From contig JANVCC010000030.1 in NCBI GenBank assembly GCA_025345505.1, positions 1,242,054 to 1,306,053 of the forward strand: a stretch of DNA of 64,000 bases. The letters are read 5' to 3'. Positions 37,201 through 48,212 of the stretch are shown piece after piece. Origin of the DNA: Todiramphus chloris collaris (lineage: Eukaryota; Chordata; Aves; Coraciiformes; Alcedinidae). Both the position numbers and the translations under genes were made by a program. The notes beneath the pieces were generated by a model, which saw only the letters and a program-made list of their open reading frames with translations, ran no database searches and was not told the DNA's origin. Positions within the stretch are counted from its first letter, which is position 1, and each line of letters opens with the position of its first letter.

Positions 37201-38036
37201 AGAAGACCCACAGGTTCAGCCCCCATGTCCTGGGCTCTTCTCCCAGCTCTTACCCAACTTACAGCACAAGTGTCTGGAGCAGCAGTCACTCACCTCCTGA
37301 CCTGGATAGAGCAGTTGGTGATGATCACATGGTGCTAATGATGAGTTTTCCCCCTCTAGCAGTTACAACCATCATTGATGGGGAATTCGATGCTGGACGT
37401 AGTTTGCTAAGCCACAAAGGTGTGACTGTAACGGGTTTCATGCAGTTGTTTTCTAATTTATCACATTCAAAAAATCACCCCTAGTGATGCTTAATGTTTC
37501 TGTAGGACTCTAGGTTGTCAGATTAAAAGCATCTGTTCAACGAAAGTAAAAAGAGAGGCAAGATTCCTCGTGGGGTCATCCCTGGTGCTTTCTCAGGTGC
37601 ACCTCCCAGGGATATCCCCAGTGCACCCCCGGTCTATTCCTGGGTGCACAACTATGTTCCTCTGCATGGCCACCCAAGAGCACAAGGTGCTGCCTCCCAG
37701 CAATTCAGAAGCTTCCCAAGACCCCAAAAGGTTATGCCTCCTCTTTCTGGTAGCATTTCTGTGCAATCTTCTCTCACCAAAGCTGAAGGAGTCCCTGAGT
37801 TGTGCTCCATGGGGAAGAGGGCTCAGGGTGAGGCCTGTGTGCTGCTTCTCTGGGGTACATTGAAACTCCCCCTCGGGCTCTCCCTTCCAGACCTGGCAGT
37901 GCGTTTCCTGAGCAGCAGCTACTGCCCTGGCCAGGAGGGAATTCTCCCTGGGGCGTGTTACATATCTCAGATCTTCAAGTTCTCTTTTTTGGGCCTCAAA
38001 CAAAAACATGACAGCTATCCTACAAATCAGCCATCT

Positions 38037-38062
38037 AAAAGAAAAAAAAGAAAAAAAAAAAA
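38037..38062. repeat. Poly(A) tract
   Basis: A-runs separated by single G residues (A4-G-A8-G-A12). Confidence 0.85.
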
Positions 38063-39650
38063 GTCACATTTAATTACTCCTGAAGGGGAACTTCTAAATG
38101 AGGAACACTTATTAGTGCAATGTATTTTTTCTTCTGTAGCTTTGAACTGATCTCTAATAGCGCCAGCAAAGTCCCAGCATAACCTTGGAGCGTGTTTCAT
38201 TATCATTCAGATGGAAACTGCTGTCTTATGACTGCGCTTTTAAAATACAGTACATTTTTATAATTTCTAAGTAGGCAATCAAGGGGACATAACACATGAA
38301 ATTATATCTAGCCCTGGCACCAAACCCTGCCCTTCGCTTGCCCATGCCGTTCAGGGGATATTAAGGCCTGGATGCAGCTGAGGGCTGGATTTCAGCCCCA
38401 GGGTGATCCCACAGTCTTCTACTCTGACAATGTAAACATGTAGGCGTTTATGAATTCAGTAATTTAAATTTTAAAGTCACTCAAGCACCAGTGCAGCCTT
38501 CCTTCCTTCCTCTCCTTTCTTGGCATGAATGTGACAGGGCACAGGCAGCAAGTGTCTTCCGTCTGCAGAAAGTGTGACCCATGAGCTGGTCCTTGTGATG
38601 GCCAAGTCACTAGGAGCTTCAACTGCTGCTTTGTGTTGTCAGAACTGACCTGAGGGTACCAATGTCTTCAGCTGTTTTCCTGCCCTCAGACTGCTCCCCA
38701 AATCTACAACCCCTTTACTTTAGCTACTTAACTGGTGGCACAAGCAAAACTAATCAATCATTGGTGGGTGGGGCTGCTGGTATCTGGTGAGTTTGGCAAT
38801 CAGAGAGGCTCTGCCCTGGCCCCACTGCCCCTCTGTTCCCAAGTGGGTGTCTGAGCCATCATGCTTTGTTTCAGGACAGAGGAGGATGAGAGTCCACACA
38901 ATCTGTGGGAAGTTCAGTGTTCATTGCCTACAATAGAAGGCTATTGAAAAACATGGTATTTTCATGACAGAGCAGTAAAAGAGAATAGGAACGTCAGGGT
39001 GAGGTTGAAAGTCAACAAATATTGGGGAGGACAGGTGTTTCCCTTTTGCTGATGAAAGAATTAATTTATTTCCATTGCTAATTAGCGTATAGGTAGGGCA
39101 AATTACATTCCACAAGGTGCATCTGTACTGGTAGCCCTTCTGCCTCTATTAGAAGGAGCCTAAGTGGCGTGACAAGATGACTTCCAGGGTGGAACACCTC
39201 TGCTTCTCTGCATCCCTGATGCTCACCCCCACTTCCCTCCCCTTCTATTCACCAAACATTTCCCTGAGTTGGTGTCAGTGCTGCAAGTGGATTAGGTTAC
39301 CCAGACCCAAAAGAGAGCCTTTTTTTGTGGCAGAAAAGTGCCTTCATTTGTTAGTTTAACCTCAGAAGTTTTCCCCTGGCAGATGCTCAAGTATGTGCCA
39401 CTGGAGCGATGGTTTCAGTGCTGTCTTCGGGGCATCACAGGGTTTCCAGGTCTCTAAGCCCAGCCATGTTGCTTCTCTCAGGTTTCCCCTCTGTATTCCT
39501 CAAAATATCTGACTGCTTTTTTGGAGACCACCATCTTCTGAAAGCCATGTCTAGCCCAGGCAGTCCAGCAGGAGCTGCCCCAGGTGCTCCAGCTAAATGA
39601 GATGCCTAAAGCTGTGACCAGTCTGGCCCTCCCAGTGCAAAAACAAGAAT

Positions 39651-39664
39651 AAAAGAAAAGAAAA
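39651..39664. repeat. (AAAAG)n tract
   Basis: Two exact AAAAG units plus a final AAAA. Confidence 0.8.
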
Positions 39665-40169
39665 GTCAGGTGACTTTACCAGGGATTGACCTATTTTTTG
39701 AGCTTCTCTTTGCATGGTGATTTTGTTTCTGGCTTTTTCCTGCCTTCCTCGCAGCATTGCGTCCTGCGATAACAGCCCTGCCAAAAGCCCACGGGGACAG
39801 CGGGCACTGCCATGTGCTGAGGCTGACCAGAGCATAAATGGGGTCACAGACAGTCCGAGATGCTCTCCTTCCCAATCTGAAGGGGATTTAGTGAAGATCA
39901 AGAGTATCTGCCAAAGCCACATTTAGCACAGGGAGTTGATTGCAACACTCGCATTACTCACTGCAGGTTTATAAATAAAACCGGCCCAGGCACACTCTCT
40001 CCAGACACCAGATGCAATGGGAGGCCCTGATATATTGTCCCTCTGAGTTGTTTGAGGCTTTCATCTCCAACAGCCCTCCCTTAGCACACAAGTGACAATG
40101 CCCAGCACATCATGGCAGGTGGGTATAGCTGCAGGAGGGGACCTTTGACGTGTCCTTTCCTGTACCCTT

Positions 40170-40946
40170 AGTAAGTTTGCAGATGACACTAAACTGGGTG
40201 GAAGTGATGATCTGCTAGAGGATAGAGAAGCTCTGCAGAGAGATCTAGACAGACTAGATCAATGGTCTGAGGCTAACTGTATGAAGTTTAATAAGGCCAA
40301 GTGCTGGGTTTTACACTTTGGCCGCAACAACTCCCAGCAATGCTACAGGCTCAGGGAAGAGTGTCTGGAGAGCTGCTCATCTGAGAGGGACTTGATGGTG
40401 TTGATTGACACCTGGCTGAACATGAGCCAGGAGTGTGCCCAGGTGGCAAAGAAGGCCCACGGCATCCTGGCCTGTATTGGAAATAGTGTGAGCAGCAGAA
40501 GTAGGGAAGTGATTGTCCCCCTGCACTCAGCACTGGTGAGGCCTCACCTCGAGTACTGTGTCCAGTTCTGGGCACCTCAGTACAAGAGAGACATCGAGGT
40601 GCTGGAGCGGGTGCAGAGGAAGGCAAATAAGCTGGTCAAGGAACTGGAGAACAGATCATATGAGGACTGTTTGAAGGAGCTGGGTCTGTTTAGTTTGAGG
40701 AAGAGGAGGCTGAGGGGAGACCTTATCACTCTCTACAACTACCTGAAAGGACATTGTAGAGAGGCTGGTGCTGGTCTCTTCTCTCAGGTAACTAGGTACA
40801 GAACCAGAGGGAATGGCCTCAAGCTGAAACAAGGTAGGTTTAGACTAGACACTAGGAAAAAATTCTTCACAGAAAGAGTGGTGAGATATTGCTGCCCAGG
40901 GAGGGGGTTGAGTTGCCATCCCTGGATGGGTTTAAGCATCTCTTAG
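40170..40946 (+). pseudogene. CR1 ORF2 reverse transcriptase remnant
   Basis: The open frame from 40170 (SKFADDT…) to the stop at 40944-40946 covers about 258 codons. The only internal ATG-started part is 40281-40943 (221 codons). Visible CR1 RT features in order are the FADD catalytic motif (40176-40187), [17 protein letters not shown] (40281), [20 protein letters not shown] with [11 protein letters not shown], and the [20 protein letters not shown] block. Intact avian CR1 ORF2 is roughly 900 residues, so only the last quarter or so is left. A deletion of about 7 bp near 40886-40892, relative to the adjacent copy at 41056, shifts the frame, and the true C-terminal sequence ([18 protein letters not shown]) continues in another frame from 40892. 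No host function is implied. Confidence 0.95.
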
Positions 40947-41055
40947 ATGTGGTGTTGGGGGAGATGGTCTAGGGGTGAACTTGTAGAGTAGGGTTAATAG
41001 TTGAACACGATGATCCCAAGGGTCTTTTCCAACCTAAATGATTCTGTGATTCTGA
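40170..41055 (+). mobile_element. CR1 LINE, truncated copy with ORF2 remnant and 3' tail
   Basis: This is the longest mobile element in the window. It starts inside the reverse transcriptase palm (FADDT), runs through the ORF2 C-terminal region and ends with a canonical 3' UTR: 'tgatcccaagggtcttttcc', 'aacctaaatg', 'attctgtgattctg' (41041-41054). The 5' end just before 40170 is the truncation point; sequence upstream shows no CR1 similarity. The copy is dead: it lacks the endonuclease and most of the polymerase and carries a frameshift. A second CR1 begins immediately at its 3' end. Confidence 0.97.
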
Positions 41056-41272
41056 GCTGGACATTATAGGAATAAAATTTTCACAGAAAGAGTGGTCAGA
41101 CACTGGAATGCGTTGCCCAGGGAGATGGTTGAGCCACCATCACTGGATGTGTCTAAAGGTCATTTAGATGTGGTGTTTGGGGACATGGTTTAGGGGTAAA
41201 CTTTGTAGAGTAGGGTTAGTGGTTGGACTTGATGATCCCAAGGGTCTTTTTCAACCTGAATGATTCTATGAT
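41056..41272 (+). mobile_element. Second CR1 LINE 3' fragment, head-to-tail
   Basis: It begins near 'gctggacattataggaataa' (equivalent to 40845 in the first copy), repeats 'ttcacagaaagagtggtcag' and 'gcgttgcccagggagatggt', and ends with its own tail 'gatgatcccaagggtctttt' and 'tgattctatgata'. It is similar to the preceding copy but retains bases that copy has lost. The abutting head-to-tail arrangement means one element inserted at the 3' microsatellite end of the other, or the pair arose by a tandem event. Confidence 0.93.
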
Positions 41273-44200
41273 ACCTTAATAAACAGGCCAGAGTGATCTC
41301 CTTTGCCTGTCCTGGTTGCCCAGAACAGGAGGATTTCCTTTCCCATCTTCTGCTGTCATTTGATTGCACTGAAATTAAACCTGGGTGTTTGATCCTGCAG
41401 TGCTGGATTGAGTTCAGGAGACATGGCCAAGGTTCACTGTCCCACACCATATCTGTTGTGAATATCTGTGTCTAACCATAGGCACACATCTTGAGGCAGA
41501 AAGCTTTGGCTCTCCTAGCATATACTGCAGAAGGCAACACTCAGAAATAGCTTAAGTACCTACTGAGCAGAAAGTAATACTAATCAAGGGAAGCTCTTTC
41601 CCCTTAGTAACAAGCTGATGCAGTGACATTGAAGGATCTGATGCTGCAGTGATCACAGATCAGTGAAGGTCCCTGTGGAAATGCTGCTGTTTTGCCCCTG
41701 TGCTAAGCAGAAGCAGGGCCTCTGATCTTGAAAACATGTAGATATTTTCCCCTGCAAATGTCAGGATTTGTGAGGCTGCTCACAGGTTCACCTCCTTTGA
41801 GGTTTGGGCATTTTCTCCTTAAAATTAAAGGTTGTTCTGTGTTCGGAGTTTTACTGATTACAGACACCGATTTCCAGTGGAGTTGCTGCTACAATTGCAG
41901 TAAACTGAAGCCAACTGAAAGCAGAATTTCTTTCCTAGGTGTCTTCTACAAATGTCCCCAAAGCAGTCAGTGGAGCCAGAGGGGTCATGGGCTGTGAGCT
42001 GCTCTGGGTGAGAGTGATACATGGTCCCTACTGGGATCATGTCAGATACGGCCAGAAGGACCACAGGCACACCCAGTGGATTGTCTACCACAAAGGATCT
42101 GAAACATTGTGGGATAAATGAGAAGGTCTGGGGAAAAAGGAGAGGAAATGTCATGCAACCAGAGAAAACTTCTTGCTCTGATACATGTACATCTTCTTAA
42201 TGACTAACGCATGAAGATGCCTAATGGTTTCCAGAGCTCAGTAGCTGGATAAGAACAGAGCACAGAGGTGTTGGAGTGACGATATCTGTTAATGAAAAAC
42301 CAGGATATACGGCTTGGACTGTCAGGCACTTGGCCCAGTGCTCAGCCACAGCAAATGGGCTGAGCTGTGCTGGAATCGGCACCAGTGATATTCAATTCTC
42401 TTCCTTGTAAAACACCGTAAATTACAGAAAAAGAATAAAAAGCTTTTAAAGGATGTGCTCACTTGACAGTTTAATATAAGTGGCTATAGGATCATTTTTT
42501 ACAGATAGGTTTATGTCAGGAAAGAAATTACAATTCACTTGATAGCAGGTATTTTACTGTTATTGCAGAGTTTCCTGATGCACTTATTCATAAGGAGCAA
42601 CTTTCCAAACAAGCATTATGTGGAAGTCAGTAGGTCAGCAAGTCACCGTGGCCATCCAACTGTGTGATGGCTGCCCCATCACCTGCACTCATGCCAGGCT
42701 GATATGGGACAAATACAGATGAAGGCTCAGCAGGGCTTCTCTTAGCTCCAGCAGTAAAACCAGCCTCTCTGAACAGGGACACAGCTCAGAGAGCCATGTG
42801 ACATCCCCAGCCACCAGGCAGGGCTTCGTTTGCATCCTCTGTGCTTCCCATCCTGCTTTGCTGACACAGAGCTGCAGCACTGCCCTCATCCTGATACATT
42901 GTAGTTCATAAATCCACTGTCCATCTTACACTTTGATGAAAAGAAGAAAGTCTCCAGAAAATGCAATTTGAATGAACAGAAGCTATGTATGAAATTTAGC
43001 TTCTGAAGTTTAAATGATCAGTTTTGGCTTTCAGCCATGAAAATTTCACTCTTTTTTTCAGTATTTTAAATTAGTTGATTTTAAGATTTCCATTTTTAAT
43101 TCCTTCCAAAAATTCATCTGAAGATGGCATGAAGCAGACATAAGCCAACTCAGTATTAATCTTTAGAGATTTCGGGGGGGGGAAATCCCAAATTTCATGA
43201 CAACCCAAAATATTTTTTTCTCTCAATTTTTCAAGTGTAACATTATGCAAAAGTCACGTGTCAATTTTCTGAATAATGATATTACATCTTCTTGGCTGTT
43301 GATACCCTAATCTTCATCACAAACTACTCATGATCTTTGAGGCCATAGTGAAGTAATTTGTGGTCACTGTGGAACTGTTCATTGCTCTTCCACTTAAAAT
43401 GTGGGCAATAGACTTTCACCATTTTGCCCACTTTTCTGCTGCTTTTTCATTGTAGTTAGCTTCACGGCTGAGTATGGAGAGCCCTCTGGACCAAAGTTTC
43501 AGGAATTCCAAGGTAGTGCCCAATTTAATATTAATGTCCCTGGATTTATAGCACAAGTGACACCCCTCATAATGTTGTTTATTATTACTATGTAAGAAAT
43601 TTCATTAGTAGTATGAACTTGGCTTAGTGCTGATGAATGTCAGTGGAACCCTTCTACTGAGTCCAGAGGGCTTTGTATCAAATCATATTTACATCCGAAA
43701 ATGTACATCAACTAAATACAGTCTAGGATAGAAAAAGGTCAGCTTCTTTGGAAGGGAAAGGTTAAGAGAGTACATCCTTCCCTTTATGCCTTTGTGTGCA
43801 TAATTTTTTAAAAGCCCATCATAAGTAATCTTCTTTACTGCAGATTTGACCATTTCTTGTCTGCCCAGAAAACAAAAAATTAGCTTTAGGGAAGAATACT
43901 AAGGAATATTTGTTTCAAGTGAGATACAGGGAATAAAAAGAGTTTGGGTTTGTTAATAGTCTGGGTTATTTTCTGGTAGGTAAGCATTGTAAGTGCAAAA
44001 TCAAAAGATTACTAATAAAGGCACCAGAGGGAACTGTCTCTGTGAGGAAGAGTTCAACCAGCTACCTTCTCAGCAAGTCCAGTAACTACCTGTTTTTTCA
44101 CTGGAATTTCTCCTGAGTGGCCTTCTTGTTCAGATGTGCTTCACCCAGATCTGCATCTTCAATGCTTTGACTGTCTTGTCTTTAAGAAGTTTTTGTGGTG

Positions 44201-44490
44201 CTTTTTTTGGATTAAAAAAAAATTTGTTCTGATTGGTTTGTTGCCACTGTTGTAAATTGTGAAGCCTTTCCTTATACACCTACTGCAATATGGAATTTAT
44301 TTACATTTGTTTCATGGAAATAGTGGTGCAAGTATGGAGTTACAAGGAAAGAAGTACAGAAGCAGCTGAGCAAGTGTTGCTGCTTGCCAGGGGTGCACTG
44401 GGTTCAGACTGGGTGCTAGGGGCATTTGTGCTGTTACCATGGCAGTCGTTGTGTTGCTGGAGAATTTGTTCCTCGTGCCTGACTTATGTG
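41273..44490. other. Gene-free region
   Basis: No supported gene; open frames stay below 100 codons. One ancient repeat fragment lies at 43629. A G8 run lies at about 43174-43181. The rest is unique AT-rich sequence. Confidence 0.55.
43629..43683. repeat. Degenerate ancient amniote repeat fragment
   Basis: Within about 55 bp the blocks 'tgatgaatgtcagtggaacc', 'cttctactgagtccagaggg' and 'ctttgtatcaaat' follow the old repeat order (…cactgacttcagtgggctttggatca…). Diverged; family name unknown to me. Confidence 0.5.
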
Positions 44491-44686
44491 GAGGAAACAG
44501 CCTCAAGTTGCATCAGGGGAGATTTAGGTTGAGTATTAGGAAAAAATTCTTCACTAAAAGGGTTTGCAAAGCCCTGGGACAGGCTGCCCAGGGAAGCGGT
44601 GAAGTCCCCATCCCTGGAGGCATTTAAAAGATATGTAGATGTGGTGCTGAGGGACATAGTTTAGTGGTGATGCTATGATTCTATGT
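44491..44686 (+). mobile_element. CR1 LINE 3' fragment
   Basis: It shows 'gatttaggttgagtattagg' followed by AAAAAATTCTTCAC, an ORF2 C-terminus in frame (LPREAVKSPSLEAFKRYVDV), 'gagggacatagtttagtggt' and the terminal 'tgctatgattctatg'. Compared with the 41-kb copies, an internal deletion has removed most of the 'gttggacttgatgatc…ggtcttttccaacc' part. It is on the same strand as the other CR1 copies in the window. Confidence 0.93.
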
Positions 44687-47600
44687 ATCTGCTTTGTATT
44701 TGCCTTGCTGGAAGTTAACTCTTTGCCTTTTTGTCCTGCAGTTTTGGTTACATTACCCTGTCCTCACATTTTTCTTTAGACTTAGCTCATTTATTCCGTC
44801 TTTTACTACTCCTCCCCTAGAAGACACCTCTCACCCTTTGTTTACATGCAGGCTCACCTGTGTCCCCACCCAGGATGCTAAATCTGACACAATTATTATT
44901 ATTCTTGCTTCTAGCAACACCTTAACTCTTCTGAAAGGGATAATCAATGTTCTCTTCTCATCTGGGAATGTAATGGCTGTGCAGCTCTGTAATGTCAGAT
45001 GACTAGTTAAACATCGATGTGTTTTCATCTGGTGCAATCTGAGGTTCCCAGCAGCTCCCAGCTCCTCACTCACGTACATAGGAATTTTTCACAAGCCTGT
45101 GCTGTACAATGACCATTCAAGGCAGAGATTCCTTTGTTTCTTCTGTGCATCTTTAGATTAATGCTATCCATATTTGTTATGTATTAATCATTTTTTCCAG
45201 TCATGTCTGCATGATTATTTCTATAAATAACAATCTCAAATCTCTCTCCTATCTTGTTTACCATAGCTAATTCTTTAAGATGGGTGTCTCTACCAGAGCC
45301 GTAGCCTAAATGAACACAGATAAAAATTATAACATAGGCTTTGTTGTAGTAAATGAGGATTTACTTGGTTCTGGTGAAAATCAAGACTTTCAAGTAATCT
45401 TTTTTATCCAGTCTTTATAAATACTGTACAGTGGTGACAAAAGACAGGTGCTAGTTTCAGACTTAAGGGCTGTTGTGTTAGTGGCTGGCAATAAATATAT
45501 AATTCCTGCTGCGTCTGCATCATCTATAAATGAAAGTCTCCTGAAGGAGAAGTCTCCAGGGAGGGTAAAGAGCTGTGAACCAGTGACTGCAGAGTGTGCC
45601 TTGGAGATACAAAGTTAGGAGGAGAAGCTGAAAATGTGATATGTCTTTTTCAGTTTGACCTCAGCCTCTAATAGTGTTTGGCAAGTCAGCGTGGCAGATA
45701 AATTGGTTCATATTAGAAAATGGGGTTGATTTATTATGAAATTGATTGCAGCCCTGTCCTGTGCTGAAGGCATTAGCGATAACAGCATCGGGTGCCTCAG
45801 CTCTTAACTAATGGGCTTCCCCCAGGCTCTCCACTGCTGCCAGGCTTTTTACTGCAGCCAACAGTGTCCAAACTGAACAATTCTGCTGGTCCCTCTTCGC
45901 CAATGCAAAGCCCTTCCCAGGCAGGGATGTGTCAGAAAATGAAGGCTGGGCTTTCTGAATGGGCTGGGGTTTTGGGATCCTGCAACCATCTCCTGCTTCA
46001 TCACCTTTGGCAGAGTGGTCTGAGATGCTCTGGAGGCAGATGACATTTCCTAGGACATACAGATCTGCAGGAGTAGGGCCAATGTGACCTTTGCAACCAG
46101 CACCTTGAAATACCAAAGCATTGTGCATGTTTTACTTATGACTTTTCTGAAAATGGAAAAAGGTTACTGGAAATATGGAAAAGTGTCCACCAAACATCTT
46201 TCTCTTCCTTTTCTTTGGTGATGTTGAAAAGTCTTTTAACCACAAAGCAAGGCCACCTCCAAATGTAACAAGGGAGCTTCACTACTTGTTGTGAACAAAG
46301 CCATATTCACACATCATGGCCATAACACAGCGGGGAAGAGCCTTTCCATCTGGGGCTGGTTAAAATGCAAATGAACAAACCAAATGTAGTGTCCACTTAG
46401 ACCCTGTGAACTATTTGGGGTCTGTCTACTTTAGGAAACTGTAATCTACTCTTTAAGGTATGCATACAGATGTAATAGGTACAAAAAAGAGTATTCCTGG
46501 TGTCAAAATAATTCCTCTTATGTTGATGCTTTTCTCTTTGTACACTTATCCTGGCCCTTACCCTCAAGAGTAAGGGATGTTCCAGGTTAATTCACTGTAG
46601 TGGTAGTTAAGACTCTTTCAACAGTTGTGCTTAGAAATCACTGAATAGCAGACAGTGAAACATTTAGTGGCTGGTTTAAGCAAGATTTTTCAATATTTTT
46701 GAGGGAAAAGGGTTTTCAATGATTGAAATGCCCCTTTAGACATTTTCCAAATGAAAAATTTCAATATGAAAGAACCATGTGGCTTGAAAGGAGAGCTCAT
46801 TGCAAGAGAGCTTGTAATTGGACAAAACTGAAAATAAACTTTTCAAAATAACTGAAAACAAATTGATTTAGGAGATGAAGGAAGATTAAATTTTTATAAA
46901 TGTTTTCCAACAGTTGCCTGCCAGCCAATCACATATTTGCTCTCTTTTTGCATAAATTACTTTCCAGGTAGTGACACCACTTGCTATACCACCCTCATAA
47001 TGGCCTGTGCACCTGACAGTGACACAAAATTGTCTGTCTGTGCTTTTACCACCCAATTCAGTAGCATTTTGATGTATGAAAAAAACAGTACGATATAACT
47101 GCCCTGCAGTAAGAAACAGCTACACAATATAAACTTTTACAGAAAACAGTCATTTCTACAGAAAGCACTCAGTATCTCTTCAAACCAGCTTTGGAGATAA
47201 TGTCTTTCTCCTTCCTATCCTAGCAAAGGATAGGTCACATCTGGTGACAGCTGCCAAGAAGCCAAGAAATGGTAGTGTATGTTTTATTGAAGCTAAATGT
47301 CCATGTGGCCAAGAGTCACAGTCATCTACTACACCACCTCAAATCTTCTCGAGCCAGTACCATGCATGTCCTCCTAGGGTCAAGATCTGGAGCTTACCAA
47401 GGCTGCCTAGCCCTATGTGCATTCATCAAGACATGTTCCTCTCCTGTATGCACGTGCTTGAGCTGAAGGCCCTGTAGCATCCATATGATTCTCAATGAAG
47501 AAGCATCCTGGGAAGTGTTCACCAAAGATGTTCAAAGTGCATCTCTTCCCTCACACCACCACCAGCAGCACCAAGCAGATCATACAAAAATATGAGTGAG

Positions 47601-48109
47601 ACAGCTGGGAGCCCCAGTAATTTTCCAGGTTAATTTTTATAGGGTAGCACTTTGGCCTGAGAAGCAGTGTGAATAATTGTCTGACATGTCCCTTTTTCAG
47701 ACTTCTGAAAAATTTTATCATGAACACCTCCAATTAGCAAAAACTCAAAGTCTGAGGTGTTTGTTTGATTTAAAAGGTTATAAATTTTGGATGCAATGTC
47801 AGAGAGTAAATTTTGCCACACAGCTGAGCTGTGGACTAATTAGAAGACTACCCCGGTACTCTTCTCACCCAATGCATCTCAGATTTGTGACAGCCTTCAA
47901 GAAAAGTCATGAATTATGCCATGCGCACCATATGCAATCTATTGATCTCTCTGGGTGTACATATGCTCTGTGTGTGCCTGTATGTGTGCTACAGCCCACG
48001 TTCATGGTGGCTTCTTCACAACTGTGCACACAGATGAAAGTTTCTCATGCTGGAGAATTCTAGCAGTGCAATTAATGGTTACAGTAATTTTGTTTCCTTG
48101 CCTCTGCAG
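44687..48109. other. Gene-free region
   Basis: No supported gene. The longest open frames are about 130 codons, with no recognisable domain. A MEF2-like CTATAAATAA lies near 45220. The rest is unique AT-rich sequence without recognisable repeats. Confidence 0.5.
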
Positions 48110-48212
48110 GGTTACTGCTGCTGTTTAACTCCAGACTTCCTGCAAGTCAGAGATGGACATTACACACCAGAGGAAGAGGATTCCCCTACTCAAATAGCCC
48201 TGGTGCACAGAG
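48110..48212 (+). CDS. Candidate internal exon (103 bp), unknown protein
   Basis: The segment has a strong acceptor ('ttttgtttccttgcctctgcag', AG at 48108-48109) and a strong donor (CACAGAG|GTGAGA, GT at 48213). It is open in frame from its first base: it starts GYCCCLTPDFLQVRD and continues GHYTPEEEDSPTQIALVHR. If read so, it enters in phase 0 and leaves in phase 1. The peptide is acidic and polar with a Cys-rich start, and looks more protein-like than other open frames here. A second frame (starting at 48112) is also open but gives an Arg/Ser-rich peptide. I do not recognise the protein. No partner exon is visible within the window, so introns would exceed 15 kb downstream and probably more upstream. 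Chance or a cryptic exon remain possible. Confidence 0.3.

Larger units (their letters stand above)
27243..40169. other. Gene-free region, ancient repeats and candidate conserved DNA
   Basis: No supported gene over about 13 kb. Open frames reach 168 codons (37644-38150, + strand) with no recognisable domain. It includes two ancient repeat relics (27.7 and 31.4 kb), the CpG-rich patch at 34.1 kb, poly(T)/poly(A) tracts and AT-rich stretches (27770-28370, 36840-37030) that could be conserved non-coding elements. Confidence 0.5.

Noticed and set aside
37644..38150. 168-codon open frame, plus strand
   Set aside because: It runs through a poly(A) tract, giving a Lys-rich stretch, and has no family resemblance.
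43463..43515. Exon-like segment after 'ttttcattgtag' with a peptide including SFTAEYGEPSGPKFQEFQ
   Set aside because: The donor (AAG|GTAGTG) is poor and the segment is short. Not enough to list as a feature.
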